Assembly (NCBI GenBank): GCA_903828145.1 | Contig: CAIKKY010000028.1 | Coordinates: 1-64,000, forward strand | DNA length: 64,000 nucleotides | Direction: 5' to 3' | DNA from: an uncultured Hyphomicrobiales bacterium | GTDB lineage: Bacteria > Pseudomonadota > Alphaproteobacteria > Rhizobiales > Devosiaceae | Part shown: positions 46,246 through 54,184 of the stretch, piece after piece | Layout: each line of letters opens with the position of its first letter | Position numbering within the stretch: the stretch's first letter is position 1 | The notes under the pieces: model-generated | What the model was told of the DNA's origin: nothing | The model's input: only the letters and a program-made list of their open reading frames with translations | Databases searched by the model: none | Position numbers and translations under genes: made by a program

Positions 46246-48117
46246 TCAGGGCGATGGGGCTGCGGGCGATTTGAGCCGCAATTTCTGGTCTTCAAGACTG
46301 ACGCCGTCCTCGTTGGGCCGGTCGGCAGAAACCGGCACGCGCGGCGGCAGGGCGACAGCAGCGCCCGACGCATAGGCGGTCACGGTAAAGAGGGTTCCGA
46401 CCACTGAGGGGTCCTTCTCAAGCGTGGCAAAATCGGCGAGGAGAACGCCCGCCGGGTCTTTGGCCGTGGCGCTGAGGGTGAGATCAGACGCCCCCGCAAT
46501 GAAGACCCCGATCGCGCGGGCGACGCCAAGCGCTTCGTCGGTATTGCCGAGATAGGCAAGGGCCATGCCCTGCATGAGCCCCGACATGCCGGTGCGATAG
46601 GCCTCGGGCGTCTCGCCCGCCTCATTGGCCGATCCCGCCAGCAGGATGCCCGCAAGGCCGCCGTCCTTGAGCGCCACCGTGAGAGACTTGAGGCTGAGGC
46701 GCAGCGCGGCGGCCTCGGCCATGGCCGGGTTGTCCGACAGGAGGGCTTCGGTCGCGTCCCCAAAAGCCGCGTCGATGACAATCCGCCCAAAACCGCCCGC
46801 ATCGACGGTAAGGCCGCTGAGGGTCAGGTCGTGGCGCTCGCGATCCCATTGCGCGCTGCCCGCGAGGCTGACCGTCAGTTCGGTAATGCCCCGGGCCCGC
46901 AGTTCGGTGAAGGGCGTTTCCGTTATGTCGGGCGTGATCGGCATGGTGAAGCGGTCGAACAGCAGCGATACCGTGGACGGCATGCCGTCGCGATAGGCGC
47001 CAAGGCTCAGATCAAAACCGCCGAGGCTGACGGCGAGGCGTTTGGCCGCGTCCTGCGGATCAGGCGCGTCGATGGCCAGGCCCGAAAGGCTCATCCCGGC
47101 AATATCGGGAATGAGCAGCCGCCAATTGGCCGCCAGCCAGGGTGCATCGTGTCGGGGCGCGGCCCGCAGCGCGGCGATGGCAGCGCGGAAATCCATGCGC
47201 TTCCACACGAGGCCGTCAAGGCTTGCCGTGGTGCCCGGGGCGGTGAGCGTGAAGTTGCCGACGCTGAGGGCCGGATAGACTCCGGGTTCGAATGCATCGA
47301 GATGGATCGGGCCCGCCGAAACCTGCGCGACCTCATCGCCTGAGGGTGCGGTGCAGGTAAAGCCCGCAAGCTCGGCCTCGCCGCCGCGATAGGACGTCAG
47401 GATGTCAACGAAACTATCGAGGATGGTGCTGAAAACTGCCGGATCGACGGGTGCGTCAGGCGTCGATGGCGCCAGGGCCCTCAGTTTGTCCAGTGCGGCA
47501 TTGACAGGCCGGGTTTCGGTGGCGCCGATGCTGATCTGGCCGAGGTCACAGGTCACGCCCTCAAGGGCGAGACTGCCGCGCTCGATGGTTATGGGGCCGC
47601 TGAGCGGGCGCAAGGCCGCAGTATCACCGGCCGCGTCGTCAATGCCGAAGACTCCGGCCAGATTGACGTTGAGCGCGCGTATCTCGGCAACGCTGAGCGT
47701 ACCGCCCAGGCTGCCGTAATCCACGTCGATCGACCCGATGCTGAGGCTATGAGCCGTGCCGTGCTCCACGCCGACGAGGGCCACATCCGTATAGGTGGCG
47801 GTGTACATCACCGGCGGGCCCTCAGTTTCGGTCGCGGGGACCGACAGGCTCAGGGTAAAGCTCGGCAGATGGATGCGGGCTGCGTCGAAATCGGCGAAGA
47901 ATCCCGCCCGTGTTGCCGGATCGGCAAAAGCCGCGCGAATCTCGGCCTCGGTGGCCGAGGCCCCGGTGATATCGAGGCTGGGCACCACGAGCTGCATGGG
48001 GGCGTCGTGCGGGCCTTCAAGGCTCTTGATGGTGAGGGTTTGCGCCAGCGCCGGGCCGGCAGCGAGTGCGGCGCCGATTGCGATGACAACCACCAAAACG
48101 GCGGGCTTGACCAGCAT
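46246..48117 (-). CDS. Large exported protein of unknown function
   Basis: 623 residues. A signal peptide (MLVKPAVLVVVIAIGAALAA, cleavage near AQT) is followed by a long beta-rich body with repeated modules: VSLGGFDLSLGAYRDG and TVSLAGSAQWDRERHDLTLSGLTVDAGGFG recall AsmA/DUF945-like repeats. A helical stretch near 470-560 follows. GAGGA before ATG 48117 supports the start. It is probably periplasmic or outer-membrane associated; family not identified. Confidence 0.65.
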   Translation of the reverse strand: MLVKPAVLVVVIAIGAALAAGPALAQTLTIKSLEGPHDAPMQLVVPSLDITGASATEAEIRAAFADPATRAGFFADFDAARIHLPSFTLSLSVPATETEGPPVMYTATYTDVALVGVEHGTAHSLSIGSIDVDYGSLGGTLSVAEIRALNVNLAGVFGIDDAAGDTAALRPLSGPITIERGSLALEGVTCDLGQISIGATETRPVNAALDKLRALAPSTPDAPVDPAVFSTILDSFVDILTSYRGGEAELAGFTCTAPSGDEVAQVSAGPIHLDAFEPGVYPALSVGNFTLTAPGTTASLDGLVWKRMDFRAAIAALRAAPRHDAPWLAANWRLLIPDIAGMSLSGLAIDAPDPQDAAKRLAVSLGGFDLSLGAYRDGMPSTVSLLFDRFTMPITPDITETPFTELRARGITELTVSLAGSAQWDRERHDLTLSGLTVDAGGFGRIVIDAAFGDATEALLSDNPAMAEAAALRLSLKSLTVALKDGGLAGILLAGSANEAGETPEAYRTGMSGLMQGMALAYLGNTDEALGVARAIGVFIAGASDLTLSATAKDPAGVLLADFATLEKDPSVVGTLFTVTAYASGAAVALPPRVPVSADRPNEDGVSLEDQKLRLKSPAAPSP

Positions 48118-48229
48118 CAGCCTAATCCTCTGTACGCACCTGCCCCTTTGGAGGGCACTGGTGCCAAAGGTGGGCCTTCGCTCTGCTGCCGTCAAGCCGA
48201 GGACGAAAGCGCGGCGGCGCGCCTGGGGC

Positions 48230-48523
48230 TCAATAGGCGCGCGGCGGCGGGCGCCAGCCCGAGAGCGGCGCGGGCCGTGCGGGGAGGGCTCTGGGCAAAC
48301 GTCCGGCCCGAGCGGTGCGAAAGACTTCGATGCCGAGCGCGAGGGTCAGGGCGGCCAGGGGTGTCATCAGCAGGACGACGCCCGTATCGAGATTGCCGAC
48401 GCCGACGAGGGTCTGGGACGGCAGCAGATCGAACAGGATCGCGAGGCTGACGACAACGAATGTCAATGAGAACGAGGTGACAGCAGCACCGAGCAGTTTA
48501 GTTCTCCCTTGGGTATTGAGCAT
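48230..48523 (-). CDS. Small two-helix membrane protein
   Basis: 97 residues with two membrane helices, about 10-32 (LLGAAVTSFSLTFVVVSLAI) and 45-66 (TGVVLLMTPLAALTLALGIE), and a basic Pro-rich cytosolic tail. No family recognised. AGGAGA precedes ATG 48523. Confidence 0.5.
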   Translation of the reverse strand: MLNTQGRTKLLGAAVTSFSLTFVVVSLAILFDLLPSQTLVGVGNLDTGVVLLMTPLAALTLALGIEVFRTARAGRLPRALPARPAPLSGWRPPPRAY

Positions 48524-48715
48524 GGCGATCTCCTGGCTCGTGGTCCGACCCGACCACCACACCACCCCAATGGGATGAATAAACATCGGGCGCGGGGAAA
48601 AATCCGGGCCGATCAATGGCCAAACCAAGGCGGTCCGACCCGCCGCCGCCGCCAGCACCCTTGCGGAAAAAGCCGTTCGCGGCCTATTGCTCAAGCGCAT
48701 AAGGGAGAGACCAGA

Positions 48716-49918
48716 ATGGCATTTCTGTCAGACGCACTCGGGCGCATTCAGCCGTCCGCCACGGTGGCGATTTCGCGCAAGGCCGCCGACATGGCGCGGG
48801 CCGGGCGCGACGTGATTGCACTGGCCGCGGGCGAGCCGGATTTCGATACGCCCCAGAACGTGCGCGAGGCGGCGATCCGTGCCATCAATGCAGGCAAGAC
48901 CCGCTACACCAATGTCGATGGTATTCCCGAGCTGAAAGAGGCAGTGGCCCGCAAATTCCAGCGCGACAACAGTCTGCCGGTTGCGGCCGAGGACTGCTTT
49001 GTGTCGGCGGGCGGCAAGCAGGTGATTTTCAACGCTCTGCTCGCCACACTCAATCCGGGCGATGAGGTGGTGATTCCGGTGCCCTACTGGGTCAGCTATC
49101 CCGAAATCATGCGGCTTTGCGATGCGCAGCCGGTCTATGCGGCCGCGACCGCCGCGACCGGGTTCAAGCTCAGCCCCGAGGCGCTTGAACGGGCGATTTC
49201 GCCCCGGACGAAATGGCTCATTCTCAATTCCCCGTCCAACCCCACAGGGGCCGCCTATAGCGCCGACGAGCTGAAGGGGTTGGCCGCCGTGCTGCTCCGG
49301 CATCCGCAGGTGCATATCCTCACCGACGATATCTATGAGGTGCTGGTTTATGATGGCGGGCGGTTCGCCACGCTGGCTGAAGTCGAACCGACGCTCCGCG
49401 AGCGGACGCTCACCATGAATGGCGTGTCAAAATCCCATGCGATGACGGGTTGGCGCATTGGCTATTGCACAGGGCCCCGGCCGCTGCTTCAGGCCATGCT
49501 CAAACTGCAAAGCCAATCGACCACCAATCCCTCGTCGATTTCGCAATGGGCGGCGGTTGAGGCCCTCGAGGGCCCGCAGGATTTCCTCAAGTCCTGGCGC
49601 GATGTGTTCGAGGAGCGGCGCAATCTGGTGGTGGCGGGGCTCAATGCCGCTCCGGGCCTTGAGTGCCTGACGCCTGAAGGCGCGTTCTATGTGTTTCCTT
49701 CGGTTGCCGGGCTTTTGGGCAAGGTTTCAAAAGGCGGCGCGCGGCTTGAGACCGATGCCGATGTGGTGCTGGCGCTCCTCGAAGAGACCGGCGTCGCGCT
49801 GGTGCATGGCGCCGCTTTCGGGCTGACGGGCCATATGCGGCTCAGCTATGCGGCGGCGACCACTCAGCTGACCGAAGCGGTGGCGCGTATTCAGGATTTT
49901 GCGGCCGGGGTGCGTTGA
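48716..49918 (+). CDS. aatA: Aspartate aminotransferase, class I PLP enzyme
   Basis: 400 residues, fold type I. Active-site features in order: LAAGEPDFDTP, the SPSNPTGAAYS substrate loop, TDDIYEVLVYDG and the PLP lysine in VSKSHAMTGWRIGY. It matches the rhizobial AatA (Ib subgroup), which transfers the amino group between aspartate and 2-oxoglutarate; some relatives also accept aromatic substrates. AGGGAGAG precedes ATG 48716. A bidirectional terminator lies right after the stop. Confidence 0.93.
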   Translation: MAFLSDALGRIQPSATVAISRKAADMARAGRDVIALAAGEPDFDTPQNVREAAIRAINAGKTRYTNVDGIPELKEAVARKFQRDNSLPVAAEDCFVSAGGKQVIFNALLATLNPGDEVVIPVPYWVSYPEIMRLCDAQPVYAAATAATGFKLSPEALERAISPRTKWLILNSPSNPTGAAYSADELKGLAAVLLRHPQVHILTDDIYEVLVYDGGRFATLAEVEPTLRERTLTMNGVSKSHAMTGWRIGYCTGPRPLLQAMLKLQSQSTTNPSSISQWAAVEALEGPQDFLKSWRDVFEERRNLVVAGLNAAPGLECLTPEGAFYVFPSVAGLLGKVSKGGARLETDADVVLALLEETGVALVHGAAFGLTGHMRLSYAAATTQLTEAVARIQDFAAGVR

Positions 49919-49923
49919 GGCAA

Positions 49924-49958
49924 TAAAAAGGCCCCGCTCGAGGGGCGAGCGAGGCCTT
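49924..49958. terminator. Bidirectional terminator (aatA and small RNA A)
   Basis: AAGGCC-CCGCTCG / CGAGCG-A-GGCCTT stem. On the minus strand it is followed by TTTTTA, a full intrinsic terminator for the RNA unit to its right; on the plus strand it ends aatA. Confidence 0.85.
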
Positions 49959-50065
49959 AAGGGACATCACGCCAAAGCGGACCCCGAGCACCAGCAGCCG
50001 AGGAGGGGAGGGGCTGCTGGCTGTGAGAAGCGATCCGGAGGAGGAGGATGGACCGCAATCTCTTG
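49925..50065 (-). ncRNA. Candidate small RNA A with two anti-Shine-Dalgarno loops
   Basis: Read on the minus strand: hairpin 50056-50030 (GCGGUCC/GGAUCGC) presents CCUCCUCCUCC in its loop; hairpin 50020-49991 (perfect CCAGCAGCC/GGCUGCUGG) presents CCUCCCCUCCUC; then the terminator. One pair in the first stem is G-U on the minus strand but A-C on the plus strand, which supports the minus orientation. A promoter-like TTGTGC-N17-GATAAG (50100 to 50072) would start the RNA near 50065. The design (CCUCC loops, then terminator) resembles the alpha-r14/cuckoo RNAs of Alphaproteobacteria. Confidence 0.65.
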
Positions 50066-50071
50066 AGGTCG

Positions 50072-50100
50072 CTTATCGCGCCCGGCGCGCCTTTGCACAA
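50072..50100 (-). promoter_or_regulatory. Promoter candidate of small RNA A
   Basis: Minus strand TTGTGC, 17 bp, GATAAG; placed about 8 bp before the first hairpin region. Confidence 0.35.
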
Positions 50101-50184
50101 ACGCCGATTGCGAACGTCAGCCATGCACTGCCGGAATGGCTTCAGGTGATCCATGCGCCGTAGCGCTGGCCTCGGCCCGATGGC

Positions 50185-50219
50185 AAAAAAAAGAGGCCCC
50201 ATCCCGAGGGATGGAGCCT
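50185..50219 (-). terminator. Terminator of small RNA B
   Basis: AGGCUCCAUCC/GGAUGGGGCCU 11-bp stem with a short loop, then C and eight U on the minus strand. A U-G pair in the stem becomes A-C on the plus strand, again favouring the minus strand. Confidence 0.88.
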
Positions 50220-50379
50220 GTGATCGGATGGAAACATCCAGTCAATAGTGCGGCAAGTGCGCGAGGGAGGAGGAGTTCACGCCTTTGCCTGTGGACCCTG
50301 CCGAGGGAGGAGGAAACGGCCTGATCCGGTTGCCGCAGAACCTGACCGAGGGAGGAGAAACGGTGCGGTTCACATCGAC
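50185..50379 (-). ncRNA. Candidate small RNA B with three anti-Shine-Dalgarno loops
   Basis: The minus strand carries three short hairpins with almost the same loop: ACCG/CGGU (50364-50345, loop UUUCUCCUCCCU), GCCG/CGGC (50320-50300, loop UUUCCUCCUCCCU), and a third around 50278-50258 (GUG/CAC, AACUCCUCCUCCCUCG). A small GGAUG/CAUCC hairpin and the terminator follow. The repeated UCCUCCUCCC would pair with mRNA ribosome sites. Three loops is more than the two usual for alpha-r14 RNAs. The predicted length is about 195 nt. Confidence 0.65.
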
Positions 50380-50385
50380 ACGAGC

Positions 50386-50414
50386 ACTATGATCTTTGAC
50401 CGTTTGGTCAGCAA
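50386..50414 (-). promoter_or_regulatory. Promoter candidate of small RNA B
   Basis: Minus strand TTGCTG, 17 bp, CATAGT, with the first CCUCC hairpin about 20 bp downstream. Confidence 0.4.
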
Positions 50415-50420
50415 TGCTGC

Positions 50421-50436
50421 AGCTAACATATTAGCT
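50421..50436. repeat. Inverted repeat AGCTAA-CATA-TTAGCT
   Basis: Perfect 6-bp arms just upstream of the promoter candidate of small RNA B; a possible operator site. Confidence 0.3.
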
Positions 50437-50510
50437 ATGCACCCGGCGCAGGGTTAGGTCAGGTGTGCTGACCCAGTAACCTGAATAAACCGTTGATTTT
50501 GAAACCGGAA

Positions 50511-50546
50511 AAGACAAAGCCCCGCTCGAGGGGGAGCGGGGCTTTT
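50511..50546. terminator. Terminator of small RNA C
   Basis: AAAGCCCCGCT/AGCGGGGCTTT, a perfect 11-bp stem, followed on the minus strand by GTCTTTT. Confidence 0.8.
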
Positions 50547-50617
50547 GCAATCACTGCTGACTGCGAGAGGAACACAGACCGCGCGAGGAGGAGGAGTGAG
50601 AGCGCGGTTCTATGCTG
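50511..50617 (-). ncRNA. Candidate small RNA C with an anti-Shine-Dalgarno loop
   Basis: On the minus strand, hairpin 50607-50579 (perfect CCGCGC/GCGCGG) presents CUCCUCCUCCUC in its loop. A single-stranded GUUCCUCUCGC follows, then the strong terminator. A weak promoter-like TTGAAG-N16-CTAAGT (50651 to 50624) precedes it. It is the copy nearest lsrB and the shortest of the three. Confidence 0.6.
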
Positions 50618-50811
50618 GCGCTCACTTAGGCGGCCGACCCTTCGGCTTCAACCAAGCACAGGGCATAGCACCTATGCGTCCAGCGCATGGGCGTTAAGTC
50701 TTTGAGAATGAAGGTATAAATAACGTTTCGGTCGTAGGGTGAGGCCGCCCGACGCAGGTGGGCGGGCTGCTCAGCCCCTCTAGCGCAGGGGTCGCTGACC
50801 CCGTGGCCGAC

Positions 50812-51705
50812 TCAGAACTGCCATTCCCGCGCTTTGCCGACGAGGAAATCGCGGAAGACGCCGACGCGCTTTGAGTTCTTGAGCGCGGGCGGATAGACGA
50901 AATAGGCCTCATAGGCTGGCAGCTCGATGGATTCGAGCACGCGGCGCAGGGTCTTTTCGTCCTCGGTCACGTAATCGGGCAGCATGGCGATGCCGATACC
51001 GGCGCGGCAGGCCTGCATCATGCCGTAGATGGCGTTGACCTTCATGGCGGGGCGGCGCGGCGACGAGTCGGGGCGCCCGAGCCGTTCGAGATAGTTGATG
51101 TCGCCAAGGTGCTGCGGCACCGGTTCGCCAAAAGTTATGACCCGATGCTTATCGAGTTCATCGACCGATTTGGGCTCGCCATGCTCGGCAAGATAGCTCG
51201 CCGAGGCGTAGAAGTGATTGTGCACCGTGAACAGCTTGCGCTGGATCATCTCGGACTGGTTGGGCCGGTGGAGCCGGATAGCCACGTCGGCCTCGCGCAT
51301 GGCCAGATCGAGTTCGGCGTCGTTGAGCTTAATCTCGATCTGGATTTCGGGATAAAGCTTCAGAAACTCGTGGATGCGGGAACTGAGCCAGGTCGAGCCG
51401 ATGCCCACAGTAGTGGTGACGAGCAGGGGCCCGGTTGGCACCTCCTGGCTCTCGGACATCTGGGTTTCGACCTGCTGCAGTTCCCAATGCATACGGTGGG
51501 CGGTGCGAAACAATTGCTCGCCCACCTCGGTCAGCACCAGCCCGCGCGCGTGGCGGATGAACAGCTTGAGACCAAGATCCTCTTCCAGCGCCGAAATCTG
51601 GCGCGACACGGCCGACTGGCTCATGTTCAGCTTTTCCGCAGCATGCGTGAAGCTGCCTGACTCGGCGGCGGTGTGGAAGATGCGGAGCTTGTCCCAATCG
51701 AACAT
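50812..51705 (-). CDS. lsrB: LysR family regulator, LsrB/VtlR type
   Basis: 297 residues. N-terminal winged helix (DKLRIFHTAAESGSFTHAAE, then SQSAVSRQISALEEDLG) and a LysR substrate-binding domain. Its place directly behind trxB (3 bp gap) and the strong start MFDWDKLRIFHTAAESGS match LsrB of Sinorhizobium and VtlR of Brucella/Agrobacterium, regulators of oxidative stress, envelope and AbcR small RNAs. It has a single cysteine, Cys232 (MMQACRAG), close to the redox-active Cys238 reported for S. meliloti LsrB. Downstream lies a cluster of GC-rich hairpins without T-run, then the candidate small RNAs. Confidence 0.8.
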   Translation of the reverse strand: MFDWDKLRIFHTAAESGSFTHAAEKLNMSQSAVSRQISALEEDLGLKLFIRHARGLVLTEVGEQLFRTAHRMHWELQQVETQMSESQEVPTGPLLVTTTVGIGSTWLSSRIHEFLKLYPEIQIEIKLNDAELDLAMREADVAIRLHRPNQSEMIQRKLFTVHNHFYASASYLAEHGEPKSVDELDKHRVITFGEPVPQHLGDINYLERLGRPDSSPRRPAMKVNAIYGMMQACRAGIGIAMLPDYVTEDEKTLRRVLESIELPAYEAYFVYPPALKNSKRVGVFRDFLVGKAREWQF

Positions 51706-51708
51706 GGG

Positions 51709-52659
51709 CTATTCCGCCGCTTCGGCAAGCTGATGGGCGGCAAGGAAGCGTTCGGCTTCCAGCGCAGCCATGCAGCCCATGCCGGCCGCAGTGACGGCCT
51801 GCCGGTACACATCATCGGTGACGTCGCCCGCCGCAAAGACGCCGGGAATCGTGGTGGCCGTACCACCGGGCACGACCTTCAGGTAGCCGCCGGCCTTCAT
51901 GTCGAGCTTGCTCTCGAACACCTTGGTCGCGGGCGTATGGCCGATGGCAATGAACACACCGTCCACCCTCTTCTCGGTCACGGTGCCCGAGGCGGTATCG
52001 CGGATGCGGATACCGGTGACGGAGCGCGGAGCCTCGTCGCCAAGAATTTCGGCCACCTCGGCGTTCCAGATCACCTCGATCTTGGGATTTTTGAACAGGC
52101 GGTCCTGCATGATCCGCTCGGCGCGGAATTCGTCGCGACGGTGGATCACGGTCACTTTGCTGGCGAAATTGGTGAGGAACAGCGCTTCCTCAACCGCCGT
52201 ATTGCCGCCCCCCACAACCACGACTTCTTTGCCGCGGTAAAAGAAGCCATCGCAGGTGGCGCAGGCCGATACGCCAAAGCCCTGGAAGCGGTCTTCGGAC
52301 GGCAGGCCGAGCCAGCGCGCCTGGGCGCCGGTGGCGATGATCACGGCATCGGCGGTATAGGTCTTGCCGCTATCGCCCTTGAGCACGAAGGGGCGCCGGT
52401 CGAAATCAACCTCGGTGATGATGTCGTTGACTTCCCTTGTGCCCATATGAAGCGCCTGCGCCTTCATCTGCTCCATGAGCCAGGGGCCCTGAATGGCGTC
52501 GGCAAAGCCGGGGTAGTTTTCCACATCGGTGGTGATGGTCAACTGACCGCCCGGCTGCAACCCGGCAATCATCACCGGTTCGAGCATGGCGCGTGCGGCG
52601 TAGATGGCAGCGGTATAGCCCGCCGGACCCGACCCGATGATAACGACTTTGGCATGCAT
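51709..52659 (-). CDS. trxB: Thioredoxin reductase
   Basis: 316 residues. FAD motif IIGSGPAGYTAAIY, redox pair Cys133-Ala-Thr-Cys136, NADPH motif VVGGGNTAVEEA and C-terminal GVFAAGDVTDDVYRQAVTAAG. It keeps thioredoxin reduced with NADPH. It is the first gene of a two-gene operon with the LsrB-type regulator. Confidence 0.97.
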   Translation of the reverse strand: MHAKVVIIGSGPAGYTAAIYAARAMLEPVMIAGLQPGGQLTITTDVENYPGFADAIQGPWLMEQMKAQALHMGTREVNDIITEVDFDRRPFVLKGDSGKTYTADAVIIATGAQARWLGLPSEDRFQGFGVSACATCDGFFYRGKEVVVVGGGNTAVEEALFLTNFASKVTVIHRRDEFRAERIMQDRLFKNPKIEVIWNAEVAEILGDEAPRSVTGIRIRDTASGTVTEKRVDGVFIAIGHTPATKVFESKLDMKAGGYLKVVPGGTATTIPGVFAAGDVTDDVYRQAVTAAGMGCMAALEAERFLAAHQLAEAAE

Positions 52660-52808
52660 CTGCGGATGCTCCTGGGGCAGAGGGCAAAAAAGGTGACTGA
52701 AAATAGGGCGATTGTCCTACGCGTTTCAAGGCCGGAACGGCAAAGGCTGCCCCGACCCCATCGCATAACCCCTGAAAACTGCGTCTCGGCGGGGGTGAAC
52801 CCGGCCGA

Positions 52809-53282
52809 TCAGATGAAGCGGACCTCGAGGATCTCGTAACCCCGGGCACCGCCGGGAGCGACCACCTCGATGGAATCGCCGACCTGCTTGCCGATCATGG
52901 CGCGGGCAATGGGCGACGAAATGGAGACGCGACCGGCACTGATATCGGCTTCGGCATCGCCCACGATCTGGTAGAGGCTTTCCTTTTCGGTATCCTCGTC
53001 GATCACGCGGACGGTGGCGCCGAACTTGACCGTGCTGCCCGAGAGCTTGGTGACATCGATCACATCGGCCAGAGCGAGGAGCGTTTCCAGCTCCTTGATG
53101 CGGCCCTCATTGAGGCTCTGCTGCTCCTTGGCGGCCGAATACTCGGCGTTTTCGCTCAGATCGCCATGGGCGCGGGCCTCGGAAATGGCCGCGATGATCG
53201 TCTGGCGATCCTCGGCGGTGCGACGGCGGAATTCCTCGCTCAGCCGCTTATAGCCGGCCGGGGTCATTGGAATCTTATCCAT
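52809..53282 (-). CDS. greA: Transcription elongation factor GreA
   Basis: 157 residues: N-terminal coiled coil with the acidic tip ([16 protein letters not shown]) and a C-terminal FKBP-like domain ([16 protein letters not shown]). It rescues backtracked RNA polymerase. ATG 53282 ([12 protein letters not shown]) follows GGAG by 8 bp. The leader contains a large inverted repeat. Confidence 0.97.
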   Translation of the reverse strand: MDKIPMTPAGYKRLSEEFRRRTAEDRQTIIAAISEARAHGDLSENAEYSAAKEQQSLNEGRIKELETLLALADVIDVTKLSGSTVKFGATVRVIDEDTEKESLYQIVGDAEADISAGRVSISSPIARAMIGKQVGDSIEVVAPGGARGYEILEVRFI

Positions 53283-53311
53283 GGCAACGTCTCCAACGCG
53301 CAAAACATAAG

Positions 53312-53358
53312 CTTCCCAACCATGCCCGGCTTCAACAAAGCCGGAACCATGGGGGAAG
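53312..53358 (-). repeat. Large imperfect inverted repeat in the greA leader
   Basis: CTTCCC-CCATG-CCGGCTT on one side pairs with AAGCCGG-CATGG-GGGAAG on the other, with small bulges and a 4-5 base loop. It lies 30-76 bp upstream of greA. No T-run, so possibly a leader structure affecting greA expression; GreA autoregulation through its leader is known in E. coli. Confidence 0.4.
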
Positions 53359-53543
53359 CATCAGGTAAAGAGTGCCCGCTCAGGGCACAATGGTCAAGCG
53401 TCCGGTCCGGCTTTCGCACCGGACCCCGGCGCGGGACGGGGCCGGTCCCCTCGAGACCGCGCTGCTGCAGCGCCTCAACCGGTACAAAAAGGGCGCAGAC
53501 CACCGGTCCACGCCCCTCAACGCCGATGAGATCATGCAGCCGA

Positions 53544-53753
53544 TCAGGCGGCGGACAAATTGTCGGCAGCGTTTTTGCCGGTGCGCTTGTCCTTGATAAT
53601 CTCGTAGATGACCTTCTGCCCCTCATCGAGGCCGTTCAGGCCAGAGCGCTGCACAGCTGAAATGTGCACGAAAACATCAGCCCCACCCTCGTCAGGCTGA
53701 ATGAATCCATAGCCCTTTTGGCCGTTGAACCATTTAACAGTGCCGGTAGCCAT
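53544..53753 (-). CDS. cspA: Cold-shock domain protein
   Basis: 69 residues, one cold-shock domain with both RNA-binding motifs (KGYGFIQP and DVFVHISA). An RNA chaperone; induction by cold cannot be told from sequence. GAGAGGGA precedes the ATG at 53753. Confidence 0.95.
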   Translation of the reverse strand: MATGTVKWFNGQKGYGFIQPDEGGADVFVHISAVQRSGLNGLDEGQKVIYEIIKDKRTGKNAADNLSAA

Positions 53754-54184
53754 ATATGTCCCTCTCGCAGTCTCTCGCGGCGGCGATCAGACCCCAATGG
53801 CATCAGCCGCCGATCGAAGGTTGCGGGCAACACAGGCAGGCGTTGTTAGCCGGCCCGAAGTGTCGGCCGTAATATTCGACGGGAAAAGCTTAGCCCGGAT
53901 TTTGGAGAGGGGCAATATGTCACACAGCCAGCCGAAAACGCCCGCCAGATCAAGATCTGGCAGGCAGCTTAAAGACCCCGGACCGTATAGCCCCAATGCC
54001 CAAAAGCATGGACAAACAGGATGTGCCGCAGCGGCAAAACCAGCCGCGCCTCACGTGGAGAGGCAACAAAACAATACTAGCGGAGGGAGCGGTTCGGGCC
54101 AAATGAAAATCGCTCCATCTCTAGCTTTTACTCACTGTCGATGTCAGATTAATTACGTAAAAACCAGTTCCTACGGGTGCCCTT
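53754..54184. other. Intergenic region between divergent genes
   Basis: 431 bp without a convincing gene. The left part is the leader of the cold-shock gene, which can be long in this class. 54100-54170 is AT-richer and may hold the promoter of the methyltransferase gene. I see no RNA gene in it. Confidence 0.4.

Noticed and set aside
50262-50360. CRISPR-like or simple repeats (GAGGGAGGAGG copies)
   Set aside because: Units are about 12 bp, irregularly spaced and each enclosed by a different stem, followed by terminators; this fits RNA hairpin loops, not a CRISPR array.
50755-50810. Intrinsic terminator after lsrB
   Set aside because: Several GC hairpins are present but no T-run follows on the minus strand; too weak to call.
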